Shown one piece after another: positions 35,698-45,472 of a stretch of DNA of 64,000 nt. The stretch's first letter is position 1. Each line of letters starts with the position of its first letter. The notes under the pieces are model-generated. The model saw nothing but the letters and a program-made list of their open reading frames with translations. It did no database searches and was not told the DNA's origin. The position numbers were made by a program, and so were the translations under genes. This DNA comes from Stenomitos rutilans HA7619-LM2 (GTDB lineage: Bacteria > Cyanobacteriota > Cyanobacteriia > Leptolyngbyales > Leptolyngbyaceae): NCBI GenBank assembly GCA_019358945.1, contig JAHHIE010000003.1:62001-126000 (forward strand), given 5' to 3'.

Positions 35698-36405
35698 TTA
35701 GATGCCGGAAAGCATTAAAAAGAAGCCGACGATCGTCACAATCCAGGCAATCAAGATTTCGCGACTTCGAGCGTCACGCTTTTTGAAGGCTGCATAGGCA
35801 GCCAGATCAACACTTCTTTCGGCGTTTTGTCCACTGAGAAAGGCCTGACGATCGCCAGACTGAATCTCGGTAAAGTCAGTGGGTTGCACCACACGGGTGG
35901 AGTAAACGGCTAGAGTACCGTCGCTCCAGGCTTCTAGGGCCAGGTTCCAGAGATGGGCACTATCCCAGTAGTCCCAGGTAATGCGGTGGCCGAGCGTGCC
36001 GTCTGATTCGTAGTCGCCCTCGGTTTGAGATTCAAACGCATAAACGCGATTGAAGAGTTGCAGTTCTGGGTACGGAGTCGCGTGCGATCGCATATCATTC
36101 CCCACAGTCGTCAGGCGATCGCGGGACGTTTTGGGATCAAGGAGTGTAGGATACCGCAGTTCTTCGGCGAGATACCAATGAACGAGAGTTTCTGGATTTT
36201 GCGGATCGACTTCACGCAGTAGATAGTATGCTTTGCTGGTACTGGATTTCAACAGCCACTCTTCGGTTTCATAGCTGTTGGCATCGGTATAGGTGCTGTA
36301 GTCCTGCACTACCCACTGGACACCGTGGTATTTTAGTTGGCTGCCTTCTCGCAAATCGCGTAGTTGGGTTTCAGATAGCCCTGCTGTCATGGAATGCTGT
36401 CTCAA
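35698..36405 (-). CDS. DUF4178 domain protein with C-terminal membrane anchor
   Basis: A 235-residue protein. The body matches DUF4178: LREGSQLKYHGVQWVVQDY near the start, a WYLAEEL segment, and ITWDYWDSAHLWNLALEAW with the Trp-rich end typical of the domain. The last 20 residues (LIAWIVTIVGFFLMLSGI) form a membrane anchor, placing the domain on the cytoplasmic face. DUF4178 genes commonly accompany DUF350 and aminopropyltransferase-like genes. It is the first gene of the set, 189 bases before the enzyme. A start at the Met six residues in (MTAGLSE) is equally possible. Confidence 0.85.
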   Translation of the reverse strand: MRQHSMTAGLSETQLRDLREGSQLKYHGVQWVVQDYSTYTDANSYETEEWLLKSSTSKAYYLLREVDPQNPETLVHWYLAEELRYPTLLDPKTSRDRLTTVGNDMRSHATPYPELQLFNRVYAFESQTEGDYESDGTLGHRITWDYWDSAHLWNLALEAWSDGTLAVYSTRVVQPTDFTEIQSGDRQAFLSGQNAERSVDLAAYAAFKKRDARSREILIAWIVTIVGFFLMLSGI

Positions 36406-37076
36406 GGAGAATCTAGAGTCTGAGTTCTAACTTAAGTTGCTCTGCTCAAAACGCAGCCCGCATCACTCAAAACTTTACTTAATCTGATATCTTTCACCAG
36501 TACAGCCGAATTACTTCCCTTCAGAGCCAATCGATAGGAGAAAAGGGCATGAAGTAGCAAAAACTCCAAGGACAGTAGAAACTATTCTGGTGCACGTCTA
36601 GGCCCCAGTCTACAGCCTGCTTGCTTTGCTGTCGACAGTCTACTAGCGCAATCACTCTACTAGCGCGATAGTCTGCCAGCATTGTTGGGATTGTTTCTCA
36701 AAGCTCAGGCATCCCTTGTCTCAACACAGCCCACTCAAACCCCCCGGTGCTCTCAGCCGTTTGCTTAATCACGATGATTCACAACGTTTTGATCTGTGGC
36801 AAGCTGGGCAGTTTATTGCGGCATCTCAACGCAGCCTTTGGTTTATCTTTTAGCAGACTAGTGCCGATCTCCGTAAAGACTGCAATCTGAAGTCCTTGCG
36901 TAGACGCTAGTAGGAACCTCCGTTCTGTTTAACCCGCACGCAAGCTGTATTAAGAAAACCAGTGTTTTTATACGTTTCAGTTATAGATCCCATCATCCTG
37001 TGAACTCTAGAAATAGAACCTAACCGCTTTGTAACCCAACAGGTTAAGGGTTGAGATAGTTTTAGGATGCAAGACA
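36406..37076. other. Spacer between divergent genes, about 670 bases
   Basis: No gene, tRNA or known regulatory RNA is recognised. It should carry the promoters for the DUF4178 set and for the histidine kinase. A repeated CTCTACTAGCGC-like phrase occurs near 36640-36665. Confidence 0.45.
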
Positions 37077-39329
37077 ATGAAAGCAAAGTTTGTATGTCCC
37101 TGTTGCTCCTACTCACTACTCTGCCAAGTGCAAGCTGGGAAGTTGGGCTGGTTCTGCATGCACTGCCACCAAGCGTTTCCTTACGGCATTGATGAACCTG
37201 CTCATACAACCCGAATGCAAACACCTCCTACGTCTCAAGAGCGTCCAACACCTCAAGAATCTCAAACAAACGAGGCAAGTTGGCAACGCTTGAAGCTAAT
37301 TACTGATCAGATTCGCGATCGCTTAGACGATGATCAAATCCTGCAAGTGATTGTCAGGGAGTTAAGCACAATGCCAACCATCATGAATTGTGGGGTCATC
37401 TTATATGATTCTAACCAAAAACGATGGAACGCCCGCTATACTTACGCAGCGCCATCAGCTTCAGAACAACGCTTTACTCAATCCATCCATGAGTATTTGG
37501 AAGCAAAGAGCCTTATTCACTTACAGCGTCTCTTCCTTTTGTGCCCACTCGGCCATAGTACGCATTCATCTAATCCATCTTCCTATCAACCGCTAGAAAT
37601 CCTTGTTTCATCGATCGTGATGGATAGCGCTCTGAATACTACTGGTCAGGCAATCGTCGGTATCCTTTGGTTAAGCAAATTAGCGAATTGTGAGACAGGC
37701 TTTAGTAGCACCGAAATGCACTTAGTAGAGCAAGTAACAACGCAATATACGATCGCTCTGCAACAACAGCACCTATTGCAAGCAGTTCAAACCCAAGTTG
37801 ACCAAGTTGAAAAACTCAACCAACTGAGAGATAGCTTTCTCAATACGGTCTCTCACGAACTGCGAACCCCCTTAGCTAACATGAAATTAGGGCTAGCCAT
37901 GTTGGAGATTGCACTCAACGGCGATGATCAGCAGCTGCATGGGCAACCCGCAAGTGCAGCTTATTATCTCAAACTTGTGCAAGATGCTTGTGAACAAGAA
38001 ATTCATCTCGTTAATGATCTCCTTTTGCTCCAGCAGCTTGAAGCTGGCATTTATCCACTTTTACCGAATGCCATCCTGGTACAAGATTGGTTGAGCGAAA
38101 TCGTCCAAAGCTTTGAGTCCAAAGCTCTAGAGCAGCGTCAGCACTTAGAGCTTCATTTTAGTGATGATCTGCCACGGCTCGTTTGTGATCTGATTCTCCT
38201 CGATCGTGTGCTGCGAGGGCTATTAACAAATGCGTGCAAATTTACTCCAGCCGATGGCAAAATTACAGTATCGGCGCAAGTGGTCTTGGGTACCATCCAA
38301 ATTAGCGTCGTTAACTCAGGTCTTGAAATTCCTGCAACCGAGCTTGAGCATGTGTTTGACAAGTTTTATCGGGTGCCCATAAACGACTCCTGGCAGCATC
38401 AAGGCACAGGATTGGGACTAGCCCTCATTAAAGGGTTGATGACTCATTTAGGTGGTTCCATTCGGGTCAGCAGCACCAATCATCAGGTTTGCTTTGTTGT
38501 GGAGTTATCCCAGACCCAATGCGTACGTGAGGTGGCTGAGCACGATCGCTTGATGGGTTACGTGGCTTACTACCTCAGCCGTGGCAAAACCATCATCAGC
38601 CCTACCTATGGAGCGTTAACCTTTACTGGCCTTGTGTACAACTACTGGGGTTACCATCAAGACTTTTTAAGCTTTTGGCAACAACTTCAGCAACGCAGAG
38701 ATTTTGGTTATCTTTATCTTGAAAAAGATGCCTTTTCCTTTCATCAGTTTCTAGACGGTAACTATACCGTCAGTAAGTGTGCTCGCTGCTGCTTACCCAT
38801 CCCAAATCCAGCCGGAAAAGCCTACACAACACCCAGTTGTACCCGTTGCGACGACCCGTTGCTCAATGAGCTGATTGCCCCGCTAGGCGCGATCGCGATC
38901 GAGGCCAGCGTTCAGCCCCCATTGACGTATATCATCGTGGTCGGACAATTACCCCCTCACGTAGAAGAGCTTCAGCAATGGTTTAAGCTCAATGGGTTTG
39001 AAGTCTCGTTTGTAGCCCATCCTGATGAAATGACGTTAGATTTTCTACCAGAGGCAGTAGAGTTAATCCTACTGCTTGAAGACCTCTCAGAATCGCAGGC
39101 TCAAAGTTGGGTGCAAACCCTGCGTCGCTACACTCAGCTTCGACATACACCCATCATTGCACTCAGTGCTAAAGCGGGCTGTGGACAAACCTGGATGGAT
39201 GGATTCTTGAGCCTTGAGGATTACCTGATTACCCCGATGAATGGTAATCATCTAGCTCACCATCTACAGCAGTTGACTGAGCGAGGCCAAGTCACTAACG
39301 CACCCTGTTGGTTTCCCATTTATGGCTGA
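37077..39329 (+). CDS. Zinc-ribbon histidine kinase with degenerate receiver
   Basis: A 750-residue cytoplasmic sensor kinase. It opens with a zinc-ribbon-like motif (Cys7, Cys10, Cys27, Cys30). A GAF-like domain (about 75-235) follows, then HisKA with His260 in VSHELRTPLANMK and HATPase_c with Asn386 (LLTNACKF) and the GTGLGLALI box. After the kinase come about 90 uncharacterised residues (490-560), a second Cys pair set (Cys568, Cys571, Cys588, Cys591), and a receiver-like domain (615-735) in which the acidic pocket and the phospho-acceptor Asp are not preserved. The signal may be redox or metal; this is inferred from the cysteines. Confidence 0.85.
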   Translation: MKAKFVCPCCSYSLLCQVQAGKLGWFCMHCHQAFPYGIDEPAHTTRMQTPPTSQERPTPQESQTNEASWQRLKLITDQIRDRLDDDQILQVIVRELSTMPTIMNCGVILYDSNQKRWNARYTYAAPSASEQRFTQSIHEYLEAKSLIHLQRLFLLCPLGHSTHSSNPSSYQPLEILVSSIVMDSALNTTGQAIVGILWLSKLANCETGFSSTEMHLVEQVTTQYTIALQQQHLLQAVQTQVDQVEKLNQLRDSFLNTVSHELRTPLANMKLGLAMLEIALNGDDQQLHGQPASAAYYLKLVQDACEQEIHLVNDLLLLQQLEAGIYPLLPNAILVQDWLSEIVQSFESKALEQRQHLELHFSDDLPRLVCDLILLDRVLRGLLTNACKFTPADGKITVSAQVVLGTIQISVVNSGLEIPATELEHVFDKFYRVPINDSWQHQGTGLGLALIKGLMTHLGGSIRVSSTNHQVCFVVELSQTQCVREVAEHDRLMGYVAYYLSRGKTIISPTYGALTFTGLVYNYWGYHQDFLSFWQQLQQRRDFGYLYLEKDAFSFHQFLDGNYTVSKCARCCLPIPNPAGKAYTTPSCTRCDDPLLNELIAPLGAIAIEASVQPPLTYIIVVGQLPPHVEELQQWFKLNGFEVSFVAHPDEMTLDFLPEAVELILLLEDLSESQAQSWVQTLRRYTQLRHTPIIALSAKAGCGQTWMDGFLSLEDYLITPMNGNHLAHHLQQLTERGQVTNAPCWFPIYG

Positions 39330-39436
39330 CGTCCAGCATGAGCTAAAACGGTACTCAGTGCTTTAGAGTTGCAAGCTAAGAGGTAACGGCTTCACACAGT
39401 TTGGCTAAGCGTCACTAGAGAGAACACATCTACAGA

Positions 39437-40060
39437 CTACGAGACTCTAGCCCGTGAAGACGGTTTCATCCGCGAAGCTTGTCCCCGCAAAACTTGCTCG
39501 CGCAGAAAGCGATCGGCAATTTTAGAGCGCTGTTGCCAATCTGATTTAAGTGGATTATCAAACCGTCCTGGGCTAAGTAGACTGGTGATTTCTTCCCACA
39601 GCGAGCGATCGGCTGTATGCAAGTCAACTAGCATCAAGCCTACTCCCAGCAAGAGCAGCGTAACCCCTAGCACAAATAATCCCAGCGAGAGGGGCACGAG
39701 CCATTCCAAGTTGACTAACGCCCTCACGGCAAGCGCCAAGGTACTGGCGATCGCACACAGTAGCGCATAAGCATTCGCTAGCACACCATAGCGAATGACT
39801 TGATAGCGATACTGAAGCTGGCGCAGAAACTTCTTCGCTTGCAAAAGCCGACTCGTTGAGCGATCGCCTCTCGAAGTATCGCTCCGACCCTCGTTGCTAA
39901 TGCTCAGCAGCTCAACACACTGTCGATTGGCCGCATGCAACTGTTCCTCAAGAGCCGTTTGGCGCAGATTGATGCGATTTAGCAGCAGCGTACAAGCGAA
40001 CGCCATTAACACCGAGTTTAGAATTAGCTGTATCAACTGGGTTGTTTGCTCAACGCTCAT
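39437..40060 (-). CDS. DUF2721 family membrane protein
   Basis: A 207-residue protein starting at MSVEQTTQLIQLILNSVLM; the frame extends 23 codons upstream but this N-terminus fits DUF2721 better. Three membrane segments: LIQLILNSVLMAFACTLLL at the N-terminus, YALLCAIASTLALAVRALV in the middle, and a long hydrophobic stretch (VPLSLGLFVLGVTLLLLGVG). The loop between the first two is charged and predicted helical. The function is unknown. Confidence 0.75.
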   Translation of the reverse strand: MSVEQTTQLIQLILNSVLMAFACTLLLNRINLRQTALEEQLHAANRQCVELLSISNEGRSDTSRGDRSTSRLLQAKKFLRQLQYRYQVIRYGVLANAYALLCAIASTLALAVRALVNLEWLVPLSLGLFVLGVTLLLLGVGLMLVDLHTADRSLWEEITSLLSPGRFDNPLKSDWQQRSKIADRFLREQVLRGQASRMKPSSRARVS

Positions 40061-40437
40061 TGGGTTCTCCCTCAGACGTGCAGGCAGTGTAGGCAAATGA
40101 TACGGGTTGTTGACCCAGACCGCAATCAATAGTCATCAATATACCAGATTATTTAGTACATTTGAACCATAAATTGTCGTTTGTGAAGCCAAACAGCACA
40201 TTGTGTCGCTGCACTAGGTAAGCGCCAGAGTCGCAAGAGCTATGCCAAGTCATGGTCCTGCGATCGCCTGTCTCTAATATCAACCTGTTGAGGGTGATTG
40301 CGCTTGCGGAGTTGAACGATACCATAACCCAAAAACACTACCAACCAAGACAACCTTGAGCAAAATGGCACGTCTAGTCAACTGGTCATTCTGCTTTACG
40401 GGTATATATACCTATACCTCTCAGAGAACACATTTCC
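40061..40437. other. Spacer of 377 bases
   Basis: It lies upstream of the DUF2721 gene and downstream of treY. No gene is seen. The stretch CGGGTATATATACCTATACC at 40398-40417 is a short self-complementary AT-rich sequence just after the treY stop and could act in 3'-end formation. Confidence 0.4.
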
Positions 40438-43230
40438 CTAGTGATTCACAAGCAAGGCTACTGGAAAATGTTGCAGCGCTTCACCAACCGCGATCGCGCC
40501 TTTGCCCTCCATGACCTGGGTTGTAATGATATTTGTCCATGTAGACGGAAAATCGCTTGGCAGCGAAATGTGAGTATCTTGCCAGAGCGCATTACCAAAC
40601 GGACGCTCTCCCGGCTGCACCAGACGGGTGAAAAAACGAGGTGCGATCGCGATCGCAACCTGCCCTTCAAAGACTCTTGCAAACGCAATAATGTGGTCTT
40701 GCAATGCGCCAGTGATGTCCAACGGCTTATAGTCCCCGCTGTAGAACAAGTTTGCAAACGTTTTTCTGGTTTGTAGCAACTGATAGGTCAAAAAGAGCTT
40801 GATATCACCGTTTGCTTTCGTGGTCAAAAGCTCATCAATTAGAGCTAACGGATCACCTGCTAGCTGATCTTTAATCTGATCCAGTGCTTTGATTCGTTGC
40901 TCATAGATCACAGGACGACGATTATCTGGATCCACAAAACTCAGGTTCCAAAACTCATCCCCCTGGTACAAGTCAGGAACACCAGGAGCCGTATTTTTGA
41001 TTAACACTTGAGACAACGAGTTCAAAATGCCGTATTCGGCAATCTGTTGCTGAAAGGGTTTGAACTGACCGAGAAAATCAGCGCTTTCGGAGGATGTAAG
41101 CAGCGCTTCAACAAATGCACTAAAACCATTTTCGTAATCACTATCAGGCCGTAACCAGGCTGTATGCACTTTGGCTTCTCGCACTGCTTTAATGACGTAA
41201 TCTTTTGTGCGATCGACAAACTCAGTAAACTCTGCCTCGTCGAATGGAAATGATCCTACTAACGTTTGATAAAGAAAGTATTCATCATTGCGATCGGGAA
41301 TCGTTCTACCACCCGATCGCACCTTTTTGCTAAAGTTTAACTCTGCCCATTGTTTCACTTGATTGGCCCATTCATCTGGTATCTCTGACAGCACATTCAA
41401 GCGTGCTCTCACATCCTCTCCTCGCTTTGTATCGTGCGTAGAAGTTGTGTTCATTGAATGTAGCCAGTGCGCTACTTTATGTTGGTTAAACTGATGAAAT
41501 TCTACTGGGCTAAGGCCAAATTTACTAGGGTTGCCGCCCACTTCATTTAGTGATAGCAGGCGATTGTATACGTAAAGTAGCGTATCTTCAATCCCTTTCG
41601 CCATCAACGGCCCAGTCAACTGCTGCATTCGCATCACGAAGTGTAATCGTTCAACTTTCTGCTCGTCCGTTAAGTAATCCTCATCCTTACGCAACAGAAT
41701 AGACTCAATATATTCAAGTTCTCTTAAGAGTAGGGGAAGTTGTGGTTTTGCAGCCGCGATCGCCTCTTGAATGACATGCTGATCCGTCTCACTTACACTA
41801 TCAGAGGCAATATACGTTCGGTATACCGGAAAGAGCGCTAAAATTTCGCTCAAGGCTCGTTTCAAACCGTAGGCCGTAAAGTCTCCACCATAGCGCGTTT
41901 GCCCTGCAATTCGCTTCAAACGCTGGGCAAGGTTCTCTACGTCACCAGCTAAATTTTTCTCAACAATGAGTCCTTTTTTTTCAACAGCTAAGCGATCGTA
42001 AGTCGCTGTTACACCTGTAAAAGTCGTGTAGAACTGATCAAACGCGCCTTCATTAGCGGTATCACAAAACAGCCCATTCACATAGTTTAGAAACTCGTAA
42101 CCACTAGTTCCTTCTATCGGCCAATCATCAGGTAATGCTTCTGTTGCCTCTAAAATCTTTTCAACTGTGATGTAAACGTCACCGACTTTCTCACGGAGCC
42201 GCTCCAGGTATTCGGCTGGATGATACAGCCCATCGATATGATCAATGCGTAACCCTGTAAACGTCTCCTGCTCAACCAGTTGAGCAATTAAGGAGTGCGT
42301 TTTGTGAAAGACCTTAACTTCTTCAACCTTGACTGAAATCAATTCATTGACCGTAAAGAAACGGCGATAATTAATTTCTTCAGCTCCCACTTTCCAAAAG
42401 GAGAGACGGTAAAACTGTTCACCAAGCAAGTTGTCTAAAAGGTTAAAGCTTTCTGGTTTACCAGGTTCACCGTTAAACGACTCTACATTGGCAGCAAAAA
42501 ATTCTTTTACAGCCTCATTTTGCTCATACAACTCCCAAAGCAACCCTTTCACAAAGATAATCTGATCGTAGCGCTCTCGTCCCCTGGCTTCAGCTGGAAG
42601 ATTTTTAATTAGATAGAGAATGCCTAAAAGTTTGACAAAATCTGGATGCCGCCGACCCAGTGACTTTGTTAAATGCCCCAAATTATGGGTAATAAACCGT
42701 GCATAGGATTCAATCCGAACAGGTAACCGTAACCTGTAATAGTTGACGCTTAAACCAGCTTCGTCATAAGCAAGCTGAATTTCGCCTCGCTCTAAACAGT
42801 TTCCATAAAAATCACCTAACAGTGGTGCTAAAACCCGCTCTCGAATGTCTTCATATAGATGATTCCAATCAATATCAAAATAATCAAAGCTATCGGAATC
42901 TGCTCCATTTTCCAGCACATCCATGAGCCACAAATTTTGGCTGTCATAAGCCATATGGTTGGGCACAATGTCTTGTAACCAGCCCATTTTTTGCTGTTTG
43001 AGAGCACTCACCAACGCGTCAAAATCTGCTTGCGTCCCTAATTCTGGATTCAACTGTGTGGGATCAACGACATCATAGCCATGACTGCTATCTGCCCTTG
43101 CTTTGAAAATGGGAGAAGCATAGAGATCAGAAATCCCTAACGCCGCCAAGTAAGGCACGATCGCCGCCGCCGCTGCAAAGTCATACTCTTTACGAAACTG
43201 AATACGGTACGTTGACACTGGAATTCTCAT
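40438..43230 (-). CDS. treY: Malto-oligosyltrehalose synthase
   Basis: A 930-residue GH13 enzyme that converts the reducing-end alpha-1,4 bond of a maltodextrin to alpha,alpha-1,1, giving maltooligosyltrehalose. Diagnostic segments: IPVSTYRIQFRKEYDFAAA at the start, GISDLYASPIFKARADSSHGYDVVDP, WLQDIVPNHMAY, nucleophile Asp in FTGLRIDHIDGLY, Glu in VEKILEATEALP, and NTTSTHDTKRGEDVRARL. Length is in the usual range. It follows treZ on the same strand, with 185 bases between. TreY and TreZ together make trehalose from glycogen, commonly for desiccation or salt tolerance. Confidence 0.96.
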   Translation of the reverse strand: MRIPVSTYRIQFRKEYDFAAAAAIVPYLAALGISDLYASPIFKARADSSHGYDVVDPTQLNPELGTQADFDALVSALKQQKMGWLQDIVPNHMAYDSQNLWLMDVLENGADSDSFDYFDIDWNHLYEDIRERVLAPLLGDFYGNCLERGEIQLAYDEAGLSVNYYRLRLPVRIESYARFITHNLGHLTKSLGRRHPDFVKLLGILYLIKNLPAEARGRERYDQIIFVKGLLWELYEQNEAVKEFFAANVESFNGEPGKPESFNLLDNLLGEQFYRLSFWKVGAEEINYRRFFTVNELISVKVEEVKVFHKTHSLIAQLVEQETFTGLRIDHIDGLYHPAEYLERLREKVGDVYITVEKILEATEALPDDWPIEGTSGYEFLNYVNGLFCDTANEGAFDQFYTTFTGVTATYDRLAVEKKGLIVEKNLAGDVENLAQRLKRIAGQTRYGGDFTAYGLKRALSEILALFPVYRTYIASDSVSETDQHVIQEAIAAAKPQLPLLLRELEYIESILLRKDEDYLTDEQKVERLHFVMRMQQLTGPLMAKGIEDTLLYVYNRLLSLNEVGGNPSKFGLSPVEFHQFNQHKVAHWLHSMNTTSTHDTKRGEDVRARLNVLSEIPDEWANQVKQWAELNFSKKVRSGGRTIPDRNDEYFLYQTLVGSFPFDEAEFTEFVDRTKDYVIKAVREAKVHTAWLRPDSDYENGFSAFVEALLTSSESADFLGQFKPFQQQIAEYGILNSLSQVLIKNTAPGVPDLYQGDEFWNLSFVDPDNRRPVIYEQRIKALDQIKDQLAGDPLALIDELLTTKANGDIKLFLTYQLLQTRKTFANLFYSGDYKPLDITGALQDHIIAFARVFEGQVAIAIAPRFFTRLVQPGERPFGNALWQDTHISLPSDFPSTWTNIITTQVMEGKGAIAVGEALQHFPVALLVNH

Positions 43231-43415
43231 ACATTTTGCTCTTTAGTAAACACCTTTAATCAATAACTTGTCCAACATTAATTGATCGTACCTGAAAGGA
43301 TGTCTGAGACGTTGCGATCGCCTTCGTGGGAGTGTGGCCTACGGCAAACCAGCCCCTTAGTCCTCGAAACATTGTTGCCCGCATCCTGACAGCTCTTGGC
43401 TATGAGCTATACCTT

Positions 43416-45245
43416 CTAAGACATTCTCTCAGCCTGGTAAAGAGCAAAGCTGACGGCCGGAATGGTTATTGCCTGACCAAAGACTAATTCATTTGGTAGA
43501 TGAGCGCCTGAACCTAGCCACGCTTCATCAGCAGAATCGAGCCTTTTTTGCCAATCACCCTTGGGAATTTTGGGCGTGAAGCTAACATCATTTTGGCTGA
43601 AGTTGAGCAAGCAAAAGATTTGACTTTCAGCAGACCACCGATGCAGTAGAAGCAGTTTCTCATCCTCTAGAGCAATCGCTTCTAAGTTGTGCTTATCCAG
43701 TTTTTTGAGCGCAGGAAGGGTGCGACGCAGCTCGATTAACTGCTGATAGAGATCGCGCAGAACTTTGTGCTTACCTTCATGACGAGTTTCCCAGCGCAAC
43801 TGCGATCGGTGAAACGTTTCCTCACTTTGAGGATCAACGTATTCTCCTTCCAAATGAAAGTGGGCAAATTCTCGTTTTCTGCCCGCCCTTACCGCTTCTA
43901 CCAGATTGGGATCAGTATGGCTAACAAAATAAAGAAAGGGCGCATCTTCACCGTATTCTTCACCCATAAACAAGAGCGGGACGTTGGGCGACAACAGCAG
44001 AACGGCGGCTCCAAGTTTGAGCGCGTCGAAAGACACTAAATGAGTGAGTCGATCGCCCAACATGCGGTTGCCAATTTGGTCGTGGTTTTGAATACACACC
44101 ACAAGCTGTTGACCCGGTAACGCGCTGGAATCACTGCCGTGCCAGCGTTCGCGGAACGGTGAATAGTCCCAGGAGAAAACAAACCCTTCCTTTATGGCCT
44201 TTGCCATCTGAGCGCAGGTGCCGTAATCCTGGTAGTAGCCAATCTGCTCACCCGTCAGCAGCGTATGAGCACAGTGATGAAAGCCATCATTCCACTGAGC
44301 GTCCAGACCATAGCCACCGGCTTCAATGGGGCGAAGCAGACGGACATCATTGACATCATTTTCGGCAACCAGATAGAATTTGCGCTGCTTTTGAGAAAGC
44401 TCGGCAACATGTTCGGCTAATTCCTGGAGGAAATGCTTGGCGGTCAAATCAATGATGTGATCAGTGGCGTCTAGCCGCAGCATGTCGATGTGGTACGTCT
44501 CAAACCAATACAGCGCGTTTTGTAGAAAGTACTGGCGTATTGGGTAGCTTTGTGCGCCATCAAAGTTCAGCGCACTGCCCCAGATACCGTTATATTTGTT
44601 GGTGAAGTAGGGGCCATAATCGCTGAAATAGCTGCCCTCTGGCCCAAAGTGGTTGTAAACCACATCCAGGACGATCGCCACTCCCTGCTGATGGCATGCA
44701 TCGACCAACTGCTTTAAGCCCTCAGGGCCACCGTAAGAATTCTGCACGGCGTAGGGATACACCCCGTCATAGCCCCAGTTGCGATTACCCGGAAATTGAG
44801 CAACCGGCATCAGCTCGATCGCGTTCACACCCAGCGACTTTAACTCAGGCAAGCGGGGAATAATGGCCTCAAAGGTGCCCTCTGGTGTAAAAGTGCCTGT
44901 GTGCAGTTCATAAATAATGAACTCTTCTAGCGGAATGTTTGACCACTGAGCATCTGACCATTGAAAGGTCGAGTGATCAATGACTTGCGAAGGGCCATGC
45001 ACGCCATCCGGTTGAAACTGGGAAGCCGGATCGGGCCGCTCAAGGTCTTCATCCAACTGGTAAAAATATTGCGTTCCAGAGGTAACCCCGTCTGCTATCA
45101 CTTGCCAGTAGCCGGAACCCACAGATTGCATGGGAAGCGAACGACCATTTGGAGAGATGATATTAACGGCAACCTGCTGATGCAACGGTGCCCACACGGT
45201 AAAGCGGCAGCGATCGTGACCCAAAAAGAATGCCCCAACATCCAT
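43416..45245 (-). CDS. treZ: Malto-oligosyltrehalose trehalohydrolase
   Basis: A 609-residue GH13 enzyme that releases trehalose from maltooligosyltrehalose. The start is set at MDVGAFFLGHDRCRFTVWAP, because family members begin with this N-terminal CBM48-like domain; an ATG eight codons upstream is possible. Catalytic region: DMLRLDATDHIID (nucleophile Asp), YLVAENDVND (acid Glu), and QNHDQIGNRMLGDRL. A C-terminal beta domain ends the protein. It is paired with treY; the debranching enzyme gene treX, often third in such clusters, is not in the window. Confidence 0.96.
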   Translation of the reverse strand: MDVGAFFLGHDRCRFTVWAPLHQQVAVNIISPNGRSLPMQSVGSGYWQVIADGVTSGTQYFYQLDEDLERPDPASQFQPDGVHGPSQVIDHSTFQWSDAQWSNIPLEEFIIYELHTGTFTPEGTFEAIIPRLPELKSLGVNAIELMPVAQFPGNRNWGYDGVYPYAVQNSYGGPEGLKQLVDACHQQGVAIVLDVVYNHFGPEGSYFSDYGPYFTNKYNGIWGSALNFDGAQSYPIRQYFLQNALYWFETYHIDMLRLDATDHIIDLTAKHFLQELAEHVAELSQKQRKFYLVAENDVNDVRLLRPIEAGGYGLDAQWNDGFHHCAHTLLTGEQIGYYQDYGTCAQMAKAIKEGFVFSWDYSPFRERWHGSDSSALPGQQLVVCIQNHDQIGNRMLGDRLTHLVSFDALKLGAAVLLLSPNVPLLFMGEEYGEDAPFLYFVSHTDPNLVEAVRAGRKREFAHFHLEGEYVDPQSEETFHRSQLRWETRHEGKHKVLRDLYQQLIELRRTLPALKKLDKHNLEAIALEDEKLLLLHRWSAESQIFCLLNFSQNDVSFTPKIPKGDWQKRLDSADEAWLGSGAHLPNELVFGQAITIPAVSFALYQAERMS

Positions 45246-45373
45246 AGAATCCCTGCCCCATCGTTCCATACGTTTGCAGGGAGTATATGCTTCTCAAGGC
45301 GCTGGTGAAACCTTCCTTAAAGCTGATTTTGCGCACTGGCTCAAAGGTCTGATGTTGCAGATTTCAGCGTCAG

Positions 45374-45419
45374 GCGGCTGGCCTGCAAAAGAAAGAGCGG
45401 CTGGTCTGCAAAAGAAAGA
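45374..45419. repeat. Two 23-base tandem repeats
   Basis: GCGGCTGGCCTGCAAAAGAA (plus AGA) is followed directly by GCGGCTGGTCTGCAAAAGAA (plus AGA). The two units differ at one base. Confidence 0.85.
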
Positions 45420-45472
45420 CGGGCGGATTGCTAACAGGCTTTTAAGGTCAGCCAGTTGCTTCAATCCGCCCG
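45420..45472 (-). terminator. Long hairpin, possible minus-strand terminator
   Basis: Arms CGGGCGGATTG and CAATCCGCCCG enclose about 31 bases. On the minus strand the hairpin is followed by TCTTTCTTTT. No minus-strand gene directly precedes it, so it may end an antisense or small transcript, or insulate treZ. Confidence 0.5.
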
